Assembly: GCA_000434615.1 (NCBI GenBank)
Contig: FR880800.1
Span: 24,751-88,750 of the forward strand
Source of the DNA: Clostridium sp. CAG:510
Lineage (GTDB): Bacteria; Bacillota; Clostridia; Lachnospirales; Lachnospiraceae
Direction of reading: 5' to 3'
Length of the DNA: 64,000 nucleotides
In this document: positions 35,382 to 44,531 of the stretch, piece after piece
How the letters are laid out: every line of letters starts with the position of its first letter
How positions within the stretch are numbered: the stretch's first letter is position 1
The notes under the pieces: model-generated
The model's input: the letters and a program-made list of their open reading frames with translations, nothing else
The model's database searches: none
What the model was told of the DNA's origin: nothing
Program-made: the position numbers and the translations under genes

Positions 35382-35489
35382 TCGTACCCCTTGCCTTTCT
35401 GTTATTCAGGTTCTTAAAATAGGATAGTACATTTTAAAAAAGAAAGCAAGGATTTATATTTTTTTAATATTCTTCTTCCGTTTCGTTCA

Positions 35490-35518
35490 TTGACAGAAAA
35501 TATCCCGGACAGTATCAT
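35490..35518 (+). promoter_or_regulatory. Promoter of the 35.6-kb membrane protein gene
   Basis: Consensus TTGACA (35490-35495), 17 bases, then TATCAT (35513-35518), about 40 bases before the ATG. Confidence 0.65.
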
Positions 35519-35557
35519 AGAAAATATATTTATAATAGATGGAAAGGACGTATTTTT

Positions 35558-36352
35558 ATGCCGGTAATGGATGAATTCAGGGAAGAACGGGAAGCGATAA
35601 AGCAGAAAAGCAGGAAAGAGCAGTGGGATTATTTCTGGGGGTATTATAAATGGTATGTCATCGGGGGGGCGGCGCTGCTTGCCGTTATCATCTACATTAT
35701 TTATACAAGAGTCACCACAAAAAATGAAGTGCTGTTCGGCATTGCCTTAAACAGCTCCCTGACGGAAATCGGCACGGATGCCTCCGAAGAGCTGCTTGCC
35801 GGTTATGTGTCCTCCATGGGGCTGGACCCTTCCAAAAACGAGGCCTATTTAAGCACCGGGCTTTATATGAGAGCGGACAACGCCCAGGCATCCTACCAGG
35901 CAAACCAGTCCATCGCCACCTACGTGGCTGCCAGAAGTCTGGATATCTGCATCATGGATGAAGCAAGCTTTGCCATGTACGGTTACGACTGCACCTTTTT
36001 GAATTTGGAAACCTGTCTCGATAAAGAATTTCTCGACTCCGTTTCCGACAAACTCTTTTATGTGGACCTGCCGCTTGCGGAGGAATACCGCAGACGTCAG
36101 GATGAAGACGAGTCCACGGAGGATATGGTATTTCCCGCCGGCTCCGATACGGAAAGCATGGACGACCCGCACCCCGTGGGAATAGATGTCAGCGGCTGCA
36201 CCGGGCTGCTTCGCGCTTACGGTTATACCGAAGAGGACGGACCTCTTTATATCGGCATTGTCCGCAACTCCAAACGCACGGACGCCGCCGTTAAATTTGT
36301 GCAGTTTCTCTTTTCTTCTTCAGAGAACAATACCCTGCCACAATCGCACTGA
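35558..36352 (+). CDS. Membrane-anchored conserved hypothetical protein
   Basis: 264 residues. A charged N-terminus (EEREAIKQKSRKEQWDYFW) precedes one membrane helix at about 33-50 (WYVIGGAALLAVIIYIIY), with a large extracytoplasmic domain. No known domain is recognised; part of the domain (ARSLDICIMDEASFAMYG) resembles proteins that read amino-acid or dinucleotide ligands, which is speculation. An AAAGGACG ribosome-binding site precedes the ATG. Its last 62 bases overlap the 3' end of the convergent flippase-like gene. Confidence 0.75.
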   Translation: MPVMDEFREEREAIKQKSRKEQWDYFWGYYKWYVIGGAALLAVIIYIIYTRVTTKNEVLFGIALNSSLTEIGTDASEELLAGYVSSMGLDPSKNEAYLSTGLYMRADNAQASYQANQSIATYVAARSLDICIMDEASFAMYGYDCTFLNLETCLDKEFLDSVSDKLFYVDLPLAEEYRRRQDEDESTEDMVFPAGSDTESMDDPHPVGIDVSGCTGLLRAYGYTEEDGPLYIGIVRNSKRTDAAVKFVQFLFSSSENNTLPQSH

Positions 36353-37316
36353 TAATCAGCGGCAGGTAATAATTGATGCCTCTTGTTACACACATGGATA
36401 TGGTCAGTGTCCCGCCGGTGAAAACAGAACCGAATATAGCGGCATACACCAGCTCCGTTACCCCCTGGGAGCCCGGCAGGGGCAGCATATCCACCGTTAT
36501 GTAAACTACCGCCTGCAGAGCCATGATGGGGATGACTCCGGTACCGGAAAGTCCCATTCCCCTGTAGACGAAATACGTCAGTCCGAACACCGCACATCTC
36601 TGTACAAACGTCACTGCCAGGATATGCAGAATCACCTGGACATGCGTCCGCAGAAACACCACCGTATCGGCATACTGCAGCACCATTTCATGCAGCTTTT
36701 CCCTTCTTTTCGGAGAATCCTTTAACAGATGGATTTTAATAAGGAACCTCTCCGGCACCAGAATGATTTTCTCAATTTTCGCCCCGAAAGCAAGTAACAG
36801 GAGCAAAGACAATACCAGCACGGAGTTCAGCGCCAGTCCTAAAAAATAAAGTGGCATGAGATTGCCCATATTGTCCTTAAGCCCCTGCCACCAGAACAGG
36901 GCAATGCCGATACCCATGAGCACCAAAATCAGCTTGTACGCCATGGCAGCGCAGACCAATGCTATGGTGCTGTGCACAAAGGAATGTCCGTCCCTGTTCA
37001 TATAATATAGCTGCATGGGCTGTCCGCCGGATGCAGAAGGTGTAATGCCGGAATAAAAGAAGCCCACAAAAGCGTACTTAATGCACTGCAGGAAGCCCGC
37101 TTTTTCTCCCAGCGAATGAAACATATGGAAAAACAGAAGTCCCTCCGCTCCCACAAAAAAAATTGCCATGGCGATTGCCAGTCCCAGATAAATTTTATTC
37201 ATGCCGGCTACCGTATGCAGCACTTCCGTTAAATCCTGATTTTTGAGCACCACAAAAACTGTGGCTCCCATAATAACCAGAAACAATAAAACACTCAGTA
37301 ATTTTTTTACATTCAT
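36291..37316 (-). CDS. Lysylphosphatidylglycerol synthase/flippase-like membrane protein
   Basis: About 341 residues with eight or so membrane helices, of the UPF0104/MprF N-domain family: GITPSASGGQPMQLYY is the typical conserved segment, and the C-terminal QGVTELVYAAIFGS is also family-like. It lacks the lysyl-transferase domain, so it would be a lipid translocase rather than a complete MprF. Start MNVKKLL follows a GGAAGAG. It lies 31 bases after the anti-sigma gene, so it is probably under the ECF sigma factor. Confidence 0.85.
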   Translation of the reverse strand: MNVKKLLSVLLFLVIMGATVFVVLKNQDLTEVLHTVAGMNKIYLGLAIAMAIFFVGAEGLLFFHMFHSLGEKAGFLQCIKYAFVGFFYSGITPSASGGQPMQLYYMNRDGHSFVHSTIALVCAAMAYKLILVLMGIGIALFWWQGLKDNMGNLMPLYFLGLALNSVLVLSLLLLLAFGAKIEKIILVPERFLIKIHLLKDSPKRREKLHEMVLQYADTVVFLRTHVQVILHILAVTFVQRCAVFGLTYFVYRGMGLSGTGVIPIMALQAVVYITVDMLPLPGSQGVTELVYAAIFGSVFTGGTLTISMCVTRGINYYLPLIISAIVAGYCSLKKKRETAQI

Positions 37317-37347
37317 TTCTCTTCCAAACCTTTTATTTCTCTGTCTG

Positions 37348-38034
37348 TTATTCCCCTTTTTGCTCCACCGCAATAATGTGGCAGTACGGGAAATCTTTAT
37401 CTGTATCCTGACGTAAAGTAAACGTGTAGTATTCCCCTTCCGTCAGGGTGAAATCCAGTTTCTTTTTTACTTCCTCCGGGAAAACCGCTTTGGTCTCAAA
37501 CATGCCGTCCCCGCTCACTGCGCTTACCAGCTCGTAACCGTCGTATTCCTCTACTGCCGTCACCTTAAGTTCCATGCTGCTCACACCCGACAGCATTTCC
37601 GTAGCAGAAGAATTTTCCACCGCAGCGCCGTTCTCCGCTTCTTCCGAATACGCATCGTCACATTCCCCGGGGAAGGCATCTGCAAACGCCGTATCCGCGC
37701 TGTCCGCAGCTATCCCCTCCGTATCCGTCATACCCGTCGTGTTTTCTTTGGCGGCTGTCATGTCCTGCACGCTCATAGGCGCAGCATTTTCGGCAGTGTT
37801 CTTGGCCTGCGTCATGCGAAGAAACCCCGGCACTGTCACAAGCACCATAACGGCTGCTGCCACAAAGGCTCCGTAGCGTATCCAGACCTTGCGGATAGCT
37901 GCCTGCGTCAGAGCACCGTTACCAGACTTTGCCGTCTGCTCTGTCTTTTGCGGAAGTCCCGCCTCTATCCGGTTCCAGAGGTCGGGTGTTTCTTCGGCGC
38001 ATGCTTTTTTATATTCTTCGTCAAGCTTCTTCAT
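37348..38034 (-). CDS. Probable membrane anti-sigma factor
   Basis: 228 residues. A cytoplasmic N-terminus of about 50 residues (MKKLDEEYKKACAEETPDLW, typical of anti-sigma proteins) precedes one membrane helix at about 53-72 (RYGAFVAAAVMVLVTVPGFL), an Ala/Asp/Glu/Thr-rich linker and a small extracytoplasmic domain. The start overlaps the end of the sigma gene by 14 bases and has GGAGGT six bases upstream. No family name is certain; the role is inferred from position and layout. Confidence 0.75.
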   Translation of the reverse strand: MKKLDEEYKKACAEETPDLWNRIEAGLPQKTEQTAKSGNGALTQAAIRKVWIRYGAFVAAAVMVLVTVPGFLRMTQAKNTAENAAPMSVQDMTAAKENTTGMTDTEGIAADSADTAFADAFPGECDDAYSEEAENGAAVENSSATEMLSGVSSMELKVTAVEEYDGYELVSAVSGDGMFETKAVFPEEVKKKLDFTLTEGEYYTFTLRQDTDKDFPYCHIIAVEQKGE

Positions 38035-38599
38035 ACCCATACCTCCTTAATTTCTTCATGGCTTCCCTGTACCGCCAGGTGACGGTGCCCATGGGCGAGC
38101 CCAGTAAGTCCGCAATCTCCTGAAAGGTCATGCCGCTCATGATCTTTAAATGCACAACCTCCCGCTCCGGCTCCTTCAGTAAGGAAAACGCCTCCTTCAC
38201 GGTCAGGCTGCCGACAACTTCCTCTTCCACACTTTTGCCGTCCGTGGCATGAAGCGCCCTGGATGCCGCTTCCGTACAGTCCTCTTCCCCGGAGCCTGCC
38301 CGCATCTGAAAGTCCACCGGCTCCTCCCGGCGTTTTTTCCGCAAGGTATCTATGGCTAAGTTGCGGGCTATGGTCGCCATCCAGCCCTTATGTCCGTTGC
38401 CCGCCCGGTAAGAATCCGACTTTTCCCAGAGCTTTATAAAAAACTCACTGGTCACGTCCTCCGCTTCTTCCCTGCTTGCAAGCAGGGAGCGGACAATACC
38501 GTATATGTACGAAACATACTCTTCGTAAACCTGCCGCAGCCCGTCTTTGTCTCCCCGGTTCATGGCCTGTATGCATTCTGAAAATTTCTCCTCGGTCAC
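38021..38599 (-). CDS. ECF-type RNA polymerase sigma factor
   Basis: 192 residues. Region 2 (about 20-85) includes EEAEDVTSEFFIKLWE and GWMATIARNLAIDTLRKK; region 4 (about 135-190) includes EREVVHLKIMSGMTFQEIADLLG and GTVTWRYREAMKKLRR. The start is a GTG with AAGGAA six bases upstream. It heads a three-gene unit: sigma, membrane anti-sigma, flippase-like protein. An envelope-stress role is the usual one for this layout. Confidence 0.92.
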   Translation of the reverse strand: MTEEKFSECIQAMNRGDKDGLRQVYEEYVSYIYGIVRSLLASREEAEDVTSEFFIKLWEKSDSYRAGNGHKGWMATIARNLAIDTLRKKRREEPVDFQMRAGSGEEDCTEAASRALHATDGKSVEEEVVGSLTVKEAFSLLKEPEREVVHLKIMSGMTFQEIADLLGSPMGTVTWRYREAMKKLRRYGYEEA

Positions 38600-38674
38600 A
38601 CTGATTCCTTCCCAAGAATCCCGCTTCTGTCATAGTAACGAAACAGAACCCCCTCATTTATGGTAAATTTCGTG

Positions 38675-39271
38675 TTACTTTACATAATCTTTTAATTCGG
38701 TTTCAATCAGATTCAGAGACTCTGAAAGGGCATGGAGCTGCTTCTTCAATTCCTCCGTATCGCTTCTGTCCTTCTTGTAACAGATACGGTGCTCCATGCT
38801 GGACCAGAAATCCATGGACAGGGTACGGAACTGCACTTCCACCGGATAGTACTCCATGGCGTCCATGGTATGAAGTGGCACCCCGAAAATGATGTGATAG
38901 CTGCGGTAGCCGTTGTCCTTGGGATTTTTGATGTAATCCTTTTCCTTGATAACGATTAAATCCTCATGCCGTTTCAGGGCTTCCACCATCTCGTAAACCT
39001 CTGTCTGAAAATAACAGATGACGCGGATGCCCGCAATGTCCATCAGGTAATCCTTGGCATTCATCACACTGTCGGTTACACCAATGCGCGCCAGCTTCTC
39101 CTCCATGCTCTTCTTTTCCTTGATACGGTACTGCATGTGATGTACCGGCTGGTTTTCTTCGGTATGGCTTCGGTCGTATATATTGTGATTTAATATTTCC
39201 AGTCTGGTTTTCATCAGATTCATGGCATCCTCGTAAGGCCGGATTAAATCGTAATACTGTTCGTTAGTCAT
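38675..39271 (-). CDS. Small alarmone synthetase (RelA/SpoT family)
   Basis: 198 residues, single (p)ppGpp synthetase domain with no hydrolase or regulatory domains: the G-loop region DIAGIRVICYF, the substrate motif NGYRSYHIIFGVP and the catalytic VEVQFRTLSMDFWSSMEH are intact. It belongs to the RelQ/RelP-type group, which make pppGpp or pGpp when induced by wall or other stress. A 76-base gap separates it from the following sigma gene. Confidence 0.92.
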   Translation of the reverse strand: MTNEQYYDLIRPYEDAMNLMKTRLEILNHNIYDRSHTEENQPVHHMQYRIKEKKSMEEKLARIGVTDSVMNAKDYLMDIAGIRVICYFQTEVYEMVEALKRHEDLIVIKEKDYIKNPKDNGYRSYHIIFGVPLHTMDAMEYYPVEVQFRTLSMDFWSSMEHRICYKKDRSDTEELKKQLHALSESLNLIETELKDYVK

Positions 39272-39338
39272 GTTCTGTTCCTTTCGGTTTGCTTCTGAAT
39301 TTACAGTATACTCTATTTTTGTATAGAGGTCATGTCCG

Positions 39339-39411
39339 AAATGTAAAAAAATCCGAAAACATTTCTTAAGATTTTATAAGATAATGCTTTCGGATTTCTC
39401 ATTTTACATTT
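39339..39411. terminator. Large bidirectional hairpin after the aldose epimerase gene
   Basis: Two nested repeats, AAATGTAAAA / TTTTACATTT (39339-39348 / 39402-39411) and AAATCCGAAA.CATT / AATG.TTTCGGATTT (39349-39363 / 39383-39397), enclose an AT-rich loop. It lies 13 bases past the epimerase stop and upstream of the alarmone synthetase gene. Confidence 0.7.
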
Positions 39412-39424
39412 TAAGTCAAAAAAT

Positions 39425-40294
39425 TTATACGGAAACGGTGTACGCGGTCTGGAAGGACGTGTTGGGCAAAAGCTCGCTGCCCCATTCCCTTTCCTCAAAA
39501 CTTCCGTCAAAACGGACGCTGTCACATCTGCCGTACCATGGCTCGATGCAGATGAACGGTGCGTTCTTACCCACCGGCGACCATACACCGAACAGGGGCG
39601 CATCGAATTTCACGGTAAGGTAGGGAACCTTTTCGGAATCACACAGGGAAACCTCCTGTGTCTGGCGGTTTTCAATAATAAGCGCATCCTCCGCAAACAA
39701 CTCTTCCGTCACAGGCAGATAGCCGCCGTCCTCCAATGTAATCTTTTCTACCGTATCGGAGGCCAGACCTCCCTCCAGCTTTCGGTTGACCAGTTCTTTT
39801 ACCCCTTCAAATTTCAGATAACAGGTAATTCGTTCCGCCTCTCTCTTTTCGCAGCGGAAAGCCGGATGTCCGCCGATGGAGAAATACAGCGGCTCTTCCG
39901 AAAGGTTGGTCACACGCCACATCACCTTTACCTTCCGTCCTTCCAATTTATAGCCGATTTCCAGCACGAACGGGAACGGATATTTTTCCAGTGTGGCTTC
40001 CTGCTCGGTTAGACAGAACCAGATTTCCCCTTCTGATTCTTCCGTCAGGCAGAAATCCATATCCCTGGCAAAGCCGTGCTGGGACATATGATAGGTCTTA
40101 TCCTTAAAACGGTAGGTATTGTTCTTTACCGCACCCACAATAGGGAACAGAACGGGGGACACCCTGCCCCAGTAAGCGGCGTCGCCGCACCACATGTATT
40201 CCCTGCCGGTCTTTTTATCCTTCAGGGAGCGTACCTCCGCACCGTGGCTGCTGATTACCAGTATTAATTCTTCATTTTCTATGGTGTAATTCAT
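39425..40294 (-). CDS. Aldose 1-epimerase family protein
   Basis: 289 residues of the LacX/GalM-like group: YMWCGDAAYWGRVSPVLFP near the N-terminus, HGFARDMDF with the catalytic histidine, and FSIGGHPAFRC. It interconverts sugar anomers, or a phosphorylated sugar. Its start overlaps the stop of manA by four bases (ATGA type), so the two are cotranslated. Confidence 0.88.
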   Translation of the reverse strand: MNYTIENEELILVISSHGAEVRSLKDKKTGREYMWCGDAAYWGRVSPVLFPIVGAVKNNTYRFKDKTYHMSQHGFARDMDFCLTEESEGEIWFCLTEQEATLEKYPFPFVLEIGYKLEGRKVKVMWRVTNLSEEPLYFSIGGHPAFRCEKREAERITCYLKFEGVKELVNRKLEGGLASDTVEKITLEDGGYLPVTEELFAEDALIIENRQTQEVSLCDSEKVPYLTVKFDAPLFGVWSPVGKNAPFICIEPWYGRCDSVRFDGSFEEREWGSELLPNTSFQTAYTVSV

Positions 40295-41256
40295 GCTTTG
40301 TCCTTTCCGGTCCCGTTTACCGTGGAGAAAATCAGTTCCATGGAACCAGTGAGCGTCGCATCCCCGTAAACAGCCGGGAGAATGAAATGGTCACCCTTCT
40401 TTACCGGAGTGCCGTCAATGCTGCCCTCGCCGTCCAGCACGCTGCCCAGCATAAAAGGTCCTTCCATGGGCACGGTTACGCCCTTTTCCACTGTTACCTT
40501 GTAAACCTTGTAGAATTCACAACTGATCAGTTCATTTACCGTATCCTTCGGCATATCCTGGGTATGGCTGACTGCCTTTTCCGCGGAAGTATCCGGCACG
40601 GTAATCACATCGATGCTCTGCTGTACGTGAAGCGGTCTTTCCTTGCCGTCCACCAGTCTGTGGTAATCGTATACACGGTAGGTAATGTCGCTGCTCTGCT
40701 GGGTTTCCAAAATGGTAAAGCCACCCTTGATGGCATGCACGGTACCGGGCACAATCTGGATGAAGTCACCCTTCTTTACCGGCATCTGGCGGACCAGTTC
40801 TTCGTATCTGTCTTCGTGAATCATCCGGGCAAGTTCTTCTCTGGTCTTTGCATGGTGGCCGATGACAAGGCTTGCGTCCTCCGGGCAGTCCATGACATAC
40901 CAGCATTCGGTCTTGCCGTAAGGGCAGCCTTCGTGCTCTCTGGCATAGGCATCGTCCGGGTGAACCTGGATGCTTAAATCCGCATCCGCATTGATGATTT
41001 TCACCAGAAGAGGGAATTCCTCCGCCTGAATGTTTCCGAACAGTTCCCTGTGAGTTTTGTAAAGCTCGGAAAGCTTCATGCCGGCGAATTCTCCGTTCTT
41101 AACGGTATCGTCCCCATTGGGATGCGCGCTGATACCCCAGCACTCGCCGGTGGAATCCCCGGCTCCTTCGTAATGAAATTCATCGCGAAGCTTTTTACCG
41201 CCCCATACCACATCCTTTAAGCAGGGGTTCAAAAAAAGAATTTCTTTATTTTCCAT
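40291..41256 (-). CDS. manA: Mannose-6-phosphate isomerase, class I
   Basis: 321 residues, the short Firmicute form. Zinc-ligand motifs are visible in SIQVHPDDAYAREH and VPGTVHAIKGG, and KTECWYVMDCPE is typical. It converts mannose-6-phosphate to fructose-6-phosphate. It is first of a two-gene unit with the aldose epimerase and lies next to an alpha-galactosidase, suggesting use of galactomannan-type sugars; that is inference. Confidence 0.92.
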   Translation of the reverse strand: MENKEILFLNPCLKDVVWGGKKLRDEFHYEGAGDSTGECWGISAHPNGDDTVKNGEFAGMKLSELYKTHRELFGNIQAEEFPLLVKIINADADLSIQVHPDDAYAREHEGCPYGKTECWYVMDCPEDASLVIGHHAKTREELARMIHEDRYEELVRQMPVKKGDFIQIVPGTVHAIKGGFTILETQQSSDITYRVYDYHRLVDGKERPLHVQQSIDVITVPDTSAEKAVSHTQDMPKDTVNELISCEFYKVYKVTVEKGVTVPMEGPFMLGSVLDGEGSIDGTPVKKGDHFILPAVYGDATLTGSMELIFSTVNGTGKDKA

Positions 41257-41335
41257 ACTAATTACGCACCTTTCGTATTGATGTCCCTATTATATACTGT
41301 CGGAGCCTAAAAATCCATCTTACATTTTTGCACAT

Positions 41336-43525
41336 TTATGCTTCGATAATATGATACAGACGTCCCTTGTAATCGCCCCACAGGTTCTCTGCCAGAATAC
41401 CTGCCTGCATCAGGGTTCTGCCGTTGTAGGTACGGTCTTCGCCTTCGATGCGGTAAATCTTTTCCGGCGCCAGTCCCTTTAATAAAATGCGGCGGGAGTG
41501 GGAGTTGGGTCTGCCCATTACCTGAATGTAGGTCATAAGGGCTTCGGATTTGTCCTTTGCCACTACCATGTAGCAGTCATACATTCTGTTTTCACGGAAC
41601 GAAGCAATCCGGTAATAATCACCGGTGCGCACCAGGTCATTGTACTTGTGGTACATTTTTACCTGGTCGGGAATCATCTTTCTGTCCTCTTCGGGAATGC
41701 GGGTAATATCCAGCTCGTAGCCGAATGTACCTGCCAGCGCCACATAGCCCCTGGTTTCAAACGGCGTGGTACGCCCTACCGTGTGGTTCGGGCAGTCGCT
41801 GACATGGGCTCCCATGGCGGAAAGCGGGTAAATAAGAGCCGTGCCTTCCTGGATGGTCAGTCTTTCGATGGCATCCGTGTCATCGGAGCACCAGATCTGC
41901 GGGCTGTAGTAAAGCATGCCGGCATCAAAGCGTGCGCCGCCGCCGGAGCAGTTTTCCAGAAGCAGGTGCGGGAATTCCGTTACCAGTCTTTCCTGCAGGC
42001 TGTACATACCCAAGACATATCTGTGGAACAGCTCGCCCTGGCAGTCTGTGGAAAGGGCTGCGCTTCCCATGTCGCACAGCGGACGGTTCATATCCCATTT
42101 TACATATTCGATGTTGGCACTGTGCAGGATTGCGGAAAGTCTTTCAAAAATGTAATCCTGGATTTCCTTGCGGGACATATCCAGCACATACTGGTTGCGG
42201 GCAAGTCCCGGGGTTCTGCCGGGAATGGCGATCGCCCAGTCGGGATGCGCGCGGTACAAATCGGAGTCGGGGCTTATCATTTCCGGCTCAAACCAGATAC
42301 CGAACTTAAGCCCTGCCTTGTTGACCTCGTCAACCAGATATTTCAGGCCGCCCTTTAACTTCTCTTCGTTTACAAACCAGTCGCCCAGCGCACGGTTGTC
42401 ATCGCAGCGGTTGCCGAACCAGCCGTCGTCCATAACCAGCATCTCAATGCCGTCCTTTGCCGCTTCCTTTGCAATGGCAAGCAGCTTGTCGGTGTTGAAA
42501 TCAAAATAGGTGGCTTCCCAGTTGTTAATGAGGATGGGACGCTTTTTATCACGGTACTCGCCGCGGATTAAATGCTGTCTGTAAAGGTCGTGGAACACAC
42601 GGCTCATGCCGCCGATACCTTCCTTAGAGTAAACCAGAACTGCTTCCGGTGCCTGGAACTCTTCTCCGGGATTTAATTTCCAGGAAAAGCCTGCCGGGTT
42701 GATACCGGTCATCAGGCGGATGTTGTCAAACTGTCCCTTGTCCGCCAGTGTCATGCAGTTGCCGGAATAAATTAAATGCATACCGTAAATATCGCCGGTA
42801 TCCTGTGTGGTGCTGTGGGAAAGAAGCGCCATGAACGGCTGCTGCTGATGCCCGCTTTCACCGCGCAGGGAAGAGGTACTCTGTACACCGTGGTTTACGG
42901 GAGTACGGTCAATATAACGTTCTCTTGCCCAGGAGCCGTGCAGGATAATCTTGTCGTAGCCCACATCATCCATATCGATGGATGCGGACATTACTTTTTC
43001 AAGCATCACCGGCTCCGTGCCGGCGTTTACGATGCGGACGCTTCTTACTACCGCATCAATATCTTCAAAAATGCTGTAGGACAGAATGGCTTTTACGTGA
43101 AGCACCTTGTCCTCCAGTGTAAGCTCCAGGGTTTCCGTATCCTCTTCGCTGCCCCAGGTAGCGGGCAGTCCCTGTAACTTTTCCTTCCCCCTGTAAATGC
43201 GGTAATCCGTTAAATTTAACTGCAGGGCATTGTGTCCGCCCGCGCTCTTTACAACGATGGCGCTTTCCCTGTAGTCCCCGATACCCTGTGTGGGGTATTC
43301 CTGGGGGAAGCAGTCTAAAAAGGAAAGTCTATCACGGCTGTTTTTGTCCGGGGTAAAAGGAGCTTCTCCCGTACGCATCAGATAAGTGACATCGTCCTCT
43401 GAAAGTCTTTCTCCGTAGTAAGCATGTCCTACGAACTTTTCTGCATCCGCAATGCCGATTACATAGGATGTATTCGGCGTATTTAACATAAAACTATTAC
43501 TTTTTTCCTGATAGATAATTGCCAT
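41336..43525 (-). CDS. Alpha-galactosidase, glycoside hydrolase family 36
   Basis: 729 residues. An N-terminal beta-supersandwich domain is followed by the TIM-barrel domain with the nucleophile aspartate in YVKWDMNRPL and the acid/base aspartate in CSDDTDAIERL, then a C-terminal beta domain. No signal peptide, so it works on imported oligosaccharides such as raffinose or melibiose. I place the start at MAIIYQEKS, with AGAAAGGCGG upstream; the longer frame to 43603 lacks family similarity. The AraC gene is divergent. Confidence 0.93.
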   Translation of the reverse strand: MAIIYQEKSNSFMLNTPNTSYVIGIADAEKFVGHAYYGERLSEDDVTYLMRTGEAPFTPDKNSRDRLSFLDCFPQEYPTQGIGDYRESAIVVKSAGGHNALQLNLTDYRIYRGKEKLQGLPATWGSEEDTETLELTLEDKVLHVKAILSYSIFEDIDAVVRSVRIVNAGTEPVMLEKVMSASIDMDDVGYDKIILHGSWARERYIDRTPVNHGVQSTSSLRGESGHQQQPFMALLSHSTTQDTGDIYGMHLIYSGNCMTLADKGQFDNIRLMTGINPAGFSWKLNPGEEFQAPEAVLVYSKEGIGGMSRVFHDLYRQHLIRGEYRDKKRPILINNWEATYFDFNTDKLLAIAKEAAKDGIEMLVMDDGWFGNRCDDNRALGDWFVNEEKLKGGLKYLVDEVNKAGLKFGIWFEPEMISPDSDLYRAHPDWAIAIPGRTPGLARNQYVLDMSRKEIQDYIFERLSAILHSANIEYVKWDMNRPLCDMGSAALSTDCQGELFHRYVLGMYSLQERLVTEFPHLLLENCSGGGARFDAGMLYYSPQIWCSDDTDAIERLTIQEGTALIYPLSAMGAHVSDCPNHTVGRTTPFETRGYVALAGTFGYELDITRIPEEDRKMIPDQVKMYHKYNDLVRTGDYYRIASFRENRMYDCYMVVAKDKSEALMTYIQVMGRPNSHSRRILLKGLAPEKIYRIEGEDRTYNGRTLMQAGILAENLWGDYKGRLYHIIEA

Positions 43526-43677
43526 AAAGCCTGTCCGCCTTTCTTGGTTTTTCGCTTCTGTAAGCCCATTGTACTGATTTTTTACCCATATTTCTATAAT
43601 CATTCCTGACTTTTTGCAAATATACAGGTTGTTATTTTTAACATTCCATGATAAAGTAATAAAAAGGAGATATGACT

Positions 43678-44520
43678 ATGGATATTAAGAATGTGCCCAA
43701 TCTGCCACTCTATGTGGACTGTGCCTATATGAACGGAAACTGGAAGTACTATTCCATGGATGTACACAGCCATGGTCTGTTTGAATGCAACTATATTGCG
43801 GAAGGGAGCTGTGTGTATGAAATAGCCGGAAAGGAATACCCTCTCGCTAAGAGGAACCTTATTCTTTTAGACTCTTCCATTCCCCACCGCATTCATTTTA
43901 ACCATGAGCGTCCCTGCACGGTACTGGGCTTTTCTTTGTCCTTTGATGCGGCGCCCGGACAGGCTGCCTTTCCGCCTTTTCTGCAGTTACTAAACAGTTC
44001 TTTAGACATCTGCCTTTTATTCTCTTCCTTAGAGGATGTGCGCATCTTTCCGGATGCCCGCAGCTTAAAGCCCGACATGCTGCGGCTGTACCACGAATAC
44101 GAAGGCAGGCGCGACAATCTTTACTTAAACAGCTTAAGCTATCACTTTTTAGCCGAGCTGTCCCGCCTTCCCATGACGGAGAAATCCTCCGCCCAGTATT
44201 ATGTAGAAAAAGCCACCGACTATATTCGTGAGGCCTTCTATCTGATTAAAAACAACGAGCAGATTGCCGACCACATCGGCTTAAATGCCACGTATCTGGA
44301 GCGCATTTTCAAGCGGGCGACCGGCACCTCCCTCTGGGAAAGCGTCACTTCCTGCCGCCTGAAAGCCGCCGAGGAGCTTTTAGCCAATCCATCCATTCCC
44401 ATTCAGGACATCGACACCATGATCGGCTTTGCCAACCGGCAGACCTTCTATCTGCAATTTAAAAAGAAATACGGTATGTCGCCGTCGGCATACCGTAAAT
44501 CGCTTGTGTTGAAGAAATAA
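43678..44520 (+). CDS. AraC-family transcriptional regulator
   Basis: 280 residues. An N-terminal cupin sugar-sensing domain (about 10-90, HSHGLFECNYIAEGSC) and two C-terminal helix-turn-helix units (about 180-275: DHIGLNATYLERIFKRATG and GFANRQTFYLQFKKKYG). The second ATG is used because GGAG lies 8 bases before it, whereas the first is too near. It is divergent from the alpha-galactosidase gene and is its likely regulator. Confidence 0.9.
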   Translation: MDIKNVPNLPLYVDCAYMNGNWKYYSMDVHSHGLFECNYIAEGSCVYEIAGKEYPLAKRNLILLDSSIPHRIHFNHERPCTVLGFSLSFDAAPGQAAFPPFLQLLNSSLDICLLFSSLEDVRIFPDARSLKPDMLRLYHEYEGRRDNLYLNSLSYHFLAELSRLPMTEKSSAQYYVEKATDYIREAFYLIKNNEQIADHIGLNATYLERIFKRATGTSLWESVTSCRLKAAEELLANPSIPIQDIDTMIGFANRQTFYLQFKKKYGMSPSAYRKSLVLKK

Positions 44521-44531
44521 ATCATAATACA

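Noticed and set aside
41498..42358. A 286-codon plus-strand frame opposite the alpha-galactosidase gene
   Set aside because: The minus strand encodes an intact GH36 enzyme with both catalytic aspartates; the plus frame has no recognisable protein features.
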